DNA from: an uncultured Peptococcaceae bacterium
Lineage (GTDB): Bacteria; Bacillota; Desulfitobacteriia; Desulfitobacteriales; Syntrophobotulaceae
Assembly (NCBI GenBank): GCA_937892995.1
Contig: CALBJS010000107.1
Span: forward strand, 1-9,510
DNA length: 9,510 nucleotides
Direction: 5' to 3'
The notes below the pieces were generated by a model that ran no database searches, was not told the DNA's origin, and saw only the letters and a program-made list of their open reading frames with translations. How positions within the stretch are numbered: the stretch's first letter is position 1; each line of letters opens with the position of its first letter. The translations under genes and the position numbers were made by a program. Below are positions 6,423 through 9,510 of this stretch, one piece after another.

Positions 6423-6468
6423 GGAACCTTGAAACGGTTGCTAACCTGATTTTCGTGGTTTACGGGTA
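6417..6468 (+). promoter_or_regulatory. Antiterminator helix of the lysine riboswitch
   Basis: Bases 6418-6428 (UAUCCGGAACC) can pair with 6457-6468 over 11 base pairs, including two G-U pairs and one bulged A at 6462. The left strand uses most of the 3' strand of P1, and the right strand uses the 5' arm of the terminator. When lysine stabilises P1 the helix cannot form and the terminator folds; without lysine the antiterminator wins and lysA is transcribed. The pairing is read directly from the sequence; the switching is inferred. Confidence 0.7.
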
Positions 6469-6491
6469 ATCCTCGTAAACTTTTTTATTTT
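6458..6491 (+). terminator. Regulated intrinsic terminator of the lysA leader
   Basis: GTTTACG (6458-6464) pairs with CGTAAAC (6474-6480), topped by GG/CC across a one-base bulge and a TAAT loop, and is followed at once by six T, then A and five more T. It ends 18 bp before the lysA start codon, just ahead of its ribosome binding site, so termination removes lysA from the transcript. Confidence 0.88.
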
Positions 6492-6509
6492 TCTAAGGAG
6501 GATATTATT

Positions 6510-7763
6510 GTGGTAAAAAAGGATTTACCGTTTTCTGTCGAAAAACTTGAAAGTATAGCAAAAGAGTATGGAACACCTTTTCACATCTATGACGAAAGTG
6601 CGATAATCAAAAATGTTCGCGGGCTTAAAGAGGCTTTTTCTTGGGCTCCAGAATTTAAAGAATACTTTGCCGTTAAGGCTACACCTAATCCCTACATTTT
6701 AAAGATTTTGGCCGAAGAAGGGCTGGGAGCTGATTGTAGTTCGCTTCCTGAACTTATTCTTGCTGAAAAGGTAGGCCTTAGGGGAGAAGACATTGTTTTA
6801 ACATCTAATAATACTCCCGCTCAAGAATATAAGAAGGCACGGGATCTTGGGGCCATAATTAATTTGGATGATATCAGCCATATTGATTTTTTAGATAAGG
6901 AAGTTGGGATACCCGAAATGATATCATTCAGATATAATCCAGGTTCTCTTCGCCAAGGTGGTAATTCAATAATAGGTAATCCTGAAGATGCTAAATATGG
7001 GGTAACGAGGGAGCAGATATTTGAATGTTATTCGAAGGTAAGGAGTTTAGGAGCTAAAAGATTCGGACTTCACACCATGGTTATTTCTAATGAACTTGAT
7101 CCTAATTTTTTTATTGAAACTGCAAGAATGATGTTTGAATTAGCTGTAGAATTAAAGCGTAAATTAAATATCTGTATTGAGGTAATAAATCTCGGGGGCG
7201 GGATTGGAATTCCTTACCGTCCTGAGCAAGAACCGGTTGATCTTAATTATGTTGGAAAGATGATCGAAAAAGTCTATAACGATACTATTGTACCTAACGG
7301 ATTAAATCCCATAAAGATTGCTATGGAATGTGGTAGGATGATCACTGGACCGTATGGATATCTTGTATCAAAGGTACTTCACAAAAAAGAAATATATAAA
7401 AACTATGTGGGACTTGATTCTTGTATGGCTGATCTAATGCGGCCAGGTATCTATGGTGCCTACCATCATATAAGTGTTATTGGTAAAGAACACTTGCCCT
7501 TAGACCATGTATACGATATTGTTGGAAGCCTTTGTGAGAATAATGATAAATTTGCAATTGATAGAGCACTTCCAAAAATTGATATCAACGACTTGATTGT
7601 AATCCATGATACAGGAGCACATGGTCACGCAATGGGTTTTAATTATAATGGAAAGCTTAGATCACAAGAACTATTGTTAAAACCGGATAAAACGGTCAAT
7701 CTAATTAGAAGAGCCGAAACAATTGATGATTATTTTGCTACTCTTGATTTTTCATTGCTCTAA
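6510..7763 (+). CDS. lysA: Diaminopimelate decarboxylase (divergent subgroup)
   Basis: A fold-type III PLP enzyme that removes CO2 from meso-diaminopimelate to give L-lysine, the last step of the pathway. The PLP lysine is K56 in YFAVKATPNP; other family landmarks are GGGIGIPYRPEQEP (229-242, phosphate grip), ECGRM (273-277), MRPGIYGAYHHI (310-321), CENND (342-346, with the catalytic Cys and Glu) and DTGAHGHAMGFNYNG (367-381). The 417-residue length is normal. It differs from classical LysA in lacking the HIGS block (here GLHTMVISNELDP, 186-198) and in having GAHG where GAYG is usual, so it belongs to a divergent clade; a related D-amino-acid or ornithine-type decarboxylase is the alternative. 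The lysine riboswitch ahead of it favours lysine synthesis. GTG 6510 is chosen because AAGGAGGA (6495-6502) lies seven bases upstream. Its 3' end overlaps the convergent gene by 12 bp. Confidence 0.9.
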   Translation: MVKKDLPFSVEKLESIAKEYGTPFHIYDESAIIKNVRGLKEAFSWAPEFKEYFAVKATPNPYILKILAEEGLGADCSSLPELILAEKVGLRGEDIVLTSNNTPAQEYKKARDLGAIINLDDISHIDFLDKEVGIPEMISFRYNPGSLRQGGNSIIGNPEDAKYGVTREQIFECYSKVRSLGAKRFGLHTMVISNELDPNFFIETARMMFELAVELKRKLNICIEVINLGGGIGIPYRPEQEPVDLNYVGKMIEKVYNDTIVPNGLNPIKIAMECGRMITGPYGYLVSKVLHKKEIYKNYVGLDSCMADLMRPGIYGAYHHISVIGKEHLPLDHVYDIVGSLCENNDKFAIDRALPKIDINDLIVIHDTGAHGHAMGFNYNGKLRSQELLLKPDKTVNLIRRAETIDDYFATLDFSLL

Positions 7764-8612
7764 AAAATCTTGGTCATTGTATTTTGAACCAATTAGGACT
7801 GCATTTAGGGCACAACCAAGTAATAATATCTCACAACTCCAATATAACCAAAGCAAAAAAATCATTACCCCTCCGATGCTTCCGTAAATCAATGAAAAAT
7901 TAGTAAAATGCTTAAAATAGTAGGTAAAGGCAAGTGAAATAACAACCCAACCCGTTGCCGCAAATAATGACCCGGGTAATACCATCCTAGATGACACTAT
8001 CCTGGGTTCATATATAGAATGTGTAGCCATTAAATTTAGAATAATAAAGGTTAGGATCAGTAGTACAAATTGAATAATTAGTTTTAATTTGTGCCAAAGG
8101 AGTGGGAAAAAACTGGCAGCTCCCAAGACTTCGAAAAGTGAAGTGCCGATTTTTTCACCAAAAAGTAGAATTATAAAAAAAATAAAAACAGTAACGGTAA
8201 TAATTAATAAAAAGAGGACAGCCGTTAATTTTAAATTTAGAAATGTACGCTTTTCATTTAAGCCATAAGCCTTAACGATTCCCCTCATCAACGCATTTAT
8301 TCCATTAAGTGAAGCCCAAAGAGTACCTAACATGCCAAAAGAAAGTAAGGTAAGACTTTGTTTAGAAAAGGTTTCATAAATTATCCCTTCGATTAGGTGA
8401 TAAGTTTCTTCAGGTAATAGATATCTAACATCTTCGAAAATCTGTTCGCTATCTAGATTCGCATAGCCGGCTAAGGTTAAGAAAAAAGCTAATAATGGAA
8501 AGAAGGACAGGATCATATAATATGCAACCTGCCCACCTAATGCCATTAATTCATTTTTATTGACAAGTTCCCAGTATTTGGGGAAAAACTCGTGCCAATT
8601 CAAAAAAATCAC
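7752..8612 (-). CDS. YihY/BrkB-family integral membrane protein
   Basis: A 286-residue polytopic protein with about six membrane segments (roughly 28-49, 86-106, 126-151, 176-196, 211-233, 240-275). Family hallmarks are ALGGQVAYYMILSFFPLLAF (24-43) and the C-terminal YGSIGGVMIFLLWLYWSCEI followed by LGCALNAVL. Proteins of this family were once called ribonuclease BN, a mis-assignment; their true role is not established, with transport or envelope functions suggested. The annotated start is GTG 8612, which has no Shine-Dalgarno at normal distance. An AAGGA at 8640-8644 would instead suit a rare ATT start at 8633, adding seven residues, so the N-terminus is uncertain. It lies 38 bp after the DUF4363 gene and is probably co-transcribed with it. 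The stop falls inside the end of lysA, convergently. Confidence 0.9.
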   Translation of the reverse strand: MIFLNWHEFFPKYWELVNKNELMALGGQVAYYMILSFFPLLAFFLTLAGYANLDSEQIFEDVRYLLPEETYHLIEGIIYETFSKQSLTLLSFGMLGTLWASLNGINALMRGIVKAYGLNEKRTFLNLKLTAVLFLLIITVTVFIFFIILLFGEKIGTSLFEVLGAASFFPLLWHKLKLIIQFVLLILTFIILNLMATHSIYEPRIVSSRMVLPGSLFAATGWVVISLAFTYYFKHFTNFSLIYGSIGGVMIFLLWLYWSCEILLLGCALNAVLIGSKYNDQDFLEQ

Positions 8613-8650
8613 TTCACAACAATTTTTTTCAATATTTTGTCCTTAAGTAT

Positions 8651-9040
8651 TTAAAAAATATTATTTAATTTTAAAGTTTCCGATTTTGCAATGTCCTTAA
8701 ACAATATTATTAATGTATTGAGCTCAGCAAGAGAGTGGGGTGTTTCTCTAGTATTATTAAACTGCTGGAGTCTTGTATAGGCCACATCTATACTGTTTAG
8801 GGTGTTATGATTAAGTGCAATTGCCCACCATTCCTTTGCTTTCGACCAATATTCGTAGGCCTCATTTGTTTTTATTACTGCTTCATCCCAGTTATCGGAA
8901 TTAATAAGCATTTCTACTTGTTCAAGTTTAGACTGAACAGTTTCTGACGAATAATTTATCTCCTTGGTTATATACAATGATATTCCAAATAAGATTGCAA
9001 ATCCTACGCTGATTGCGATTATTGTACGCATAGTACGCAA
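8651..9040 (-). CDS. DUF4363 family single-pass membrane protein
   Basis: A 129-residue protein with an N-terminal membrane anchor (about 6-24) and an extracytoplasmic helical domain. The pattern NWDEAVIKTNEAYEYWSKAKEWWAIALNHNTLNSIDVAYTRLQ (50-92), with spaced Trp residues and an Asn/His-rich turn, followed by SLAELNTLIILFKDI, matches the DUF4363 family as I know it. Function is unknown; these genes often sit next to YetF-like DUF421 genes, as here, suggesting a partner at the membrane. TTG 9040 is chosen as start because GAGGTGG (9048-9054) lies seven bases upstream, whereas ATG 9031 would be sixteen bases away. The gap to the upstream DUF421 gene is only 23 bp, so they form an operon. Confidence 0.82.
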   Translation of the reverse strand: MRTMRTIIAISVGFAILFGISLYITKEINYSSETVQSKLEQVEMLINSDNWDEAVIKTNEAYEYWSKAKEWWAIALNHNTLNSIDVAYTRLQQFNNTRETPHSLAELNTLIILFKDIAKSETLKLNNIF

Positions 9041-9063
9041 TTATTATCCACCTCATCAAAAAA

Positions 9064-9510
9064 CTATTTAATTTGCTTTCTTTGCTTTTTTTGATAAAAG
9101 AGTTTACCCTGAGCATCTACTGTAGCTATAAGAACTTCCTTAGGATTATTAATATTTGCTTTTTTTAATTGTTTTTTGAGCCAATTCTGGCTTACTTCAG
9201 CCTTAGAAAAATTTTGGGGCTGGATTACCCCATCCATAATCAAGGTATAAGGTATCTTCTCTGTAGGTATTTTTAGTTTTAAATCATCTGGTGTTACAGG
9301 TCGTTTTCCAGACTTTGGTATAACACTAAGTTGGCCATTAGTCTCAAGGATAGCGTACTCCACATCAGCAATATCCGGAATATCTTTTACTCTTAACTGT
9401 TCGAGAAGATCACTTATGGTGTAACGCAGTTTTCGTAGCTCATCTTCTAAGATCTGTCCCTTATCGATCAGTATCGTAGGAGTACCGCAAATTACCGCCC
9501 GTGATGGAGC
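9064..9510 (-). CDS. YetF-like DUF421 membrane protein, C-terminal part (N-terminus beyond window)
   Basis: The reading frame stays open to the right edge, giving 148 visible residues; the GTG at 9363 is an internal valine, not the start. Family proteins are about 220-240 residues with N-terminal membrane helices, which lie outside. The visible part is the soluble domain: PSRAVICGTPTILIDKGQIL at the edge, then LRKLRYTISDLLEQLRVKDI, DVEYAILETNGQLSVIPKSGKRPVT, YTLIMDGVIQ, and a basic tail (KKQRKQIK). The repeated pattern (P-T-x-L-I-x-x-G and L-I-x-D-G) fits the two-lobed DUF421/YetF C-terminal domain. B. subtilis YetF and relatives are spore or membrane associated, but the biochemical role is not clear. 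First visible gene of a leftward unit with DUF4363 and probably the YihY gene. Confidence 0.87.
   Translation of the reverse strand, partial: APSRAVICGTPTILIDKGQILEDELRKLRYTISDLLEQLRVKDIPDIADVEYAILETNGQLSVIPKSGKRPVTPDDLKLKIPTEKIPYTLIMDGVIQPQNFSKAEVSQNWLKKQLKKANINNPKEVLIATVDAQGKLFYQKKQRKQIK

Noticed and set aside
8928..9116. 62-residue minus-strand open frame spanning the DUF421/DUF4363 junction
   Set aside because: It overlaps the end of one real gene and the start of another in a different frame and its translation resembles nothing; both neighbours have better starts.
1..9510. CRISPR array, toxin-antitoxin pair, insertion sequence or phage module
   Set aside because: No spaced direct repeats, transposase, integrase, nuclease-type defence gene or small toxin pair was found; gene content and codon use look like ordinary core genome.

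Overview
This AT-rich window looks like chromosomal DNA of an anaerobic, endospore-forming Firmicute, most likely a Peptococcaceae-type Clostridium such as Desulfosporosinus or Desulfitobacterium. That placement is inferred from gene content: a DHH-CBS-tRNA nucleotidyltransferase fusion, trpS-scpA-scpB linkage, a lysine riboswitch on lysA, a DUF421/DUF4363 pair, strong AGGAGG ribosome binding sites, and several TTG or GTG starts. I see no CRISPR array, transposase, rRNA or tRNA gene. The window reads as a mostly housekeeping core region, not a defence or mobile island.

Left part (1-1243): the C-terminal end of an ion-transporter-superfamily antiporter enters from the left, with an in-frame TAG at its first visible codon that suggests a one-base frameshift. 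A non-coding stretch follows with a perfect 17-bp inverted repeat and a second pair of mutually exclusive hairpins. Then comes an orphan 113-residue charged protein with its own promoter-like -10 and a strong ribosome binding site.

Centre (1244-6194): four genes on the plus strand. The first encodes an 851-residue three-part protein (DHH/DHHA1 phosphoesterase, CBS pair, class II tRNA nucleotidyltransferase). Next is tryptophanyl-tRNA synthetase with a cysteine set resembling the iron-sulfur site of Thermotoga TrpRS. scpA and scpB, the accessory subunits of the SMC condensin, follow; trpS-scpA-scpB are joined by 1-nt and 4-nt overlaps and are probably translationally coupled. tRNA maturation, tRNA charging and chromosome segregation thus sit side by side.

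Lysine unit (6195-7763): a near-consensus promoter, a lysine (L-box) riboswitch, a terminator with a competing antiterminator that can be drawn base by base, and lysA. The enzyme belongs to a divergent diaminopimelate decarboxylase subgroup; the riboswitch independently supports its role in lysine synthesis.

Right part (7752-9510, minus strand): a membrane-protein gene set reading leftwards: the C-terminal part of a YetF-like DUF421 protein (cut by the window edge), a DUF4363 single-pass protein, and a YihY/BrkB-family membrane protein whose 3' end overlaps lysA convergently by 12 bp.

I did not find a clearly new system. The best leads are the TrpRS cysteine motif, the three-domain tRNA nucleotidyltransferase, the orphan gene with the structured DNA before it, and the divergent LysA.
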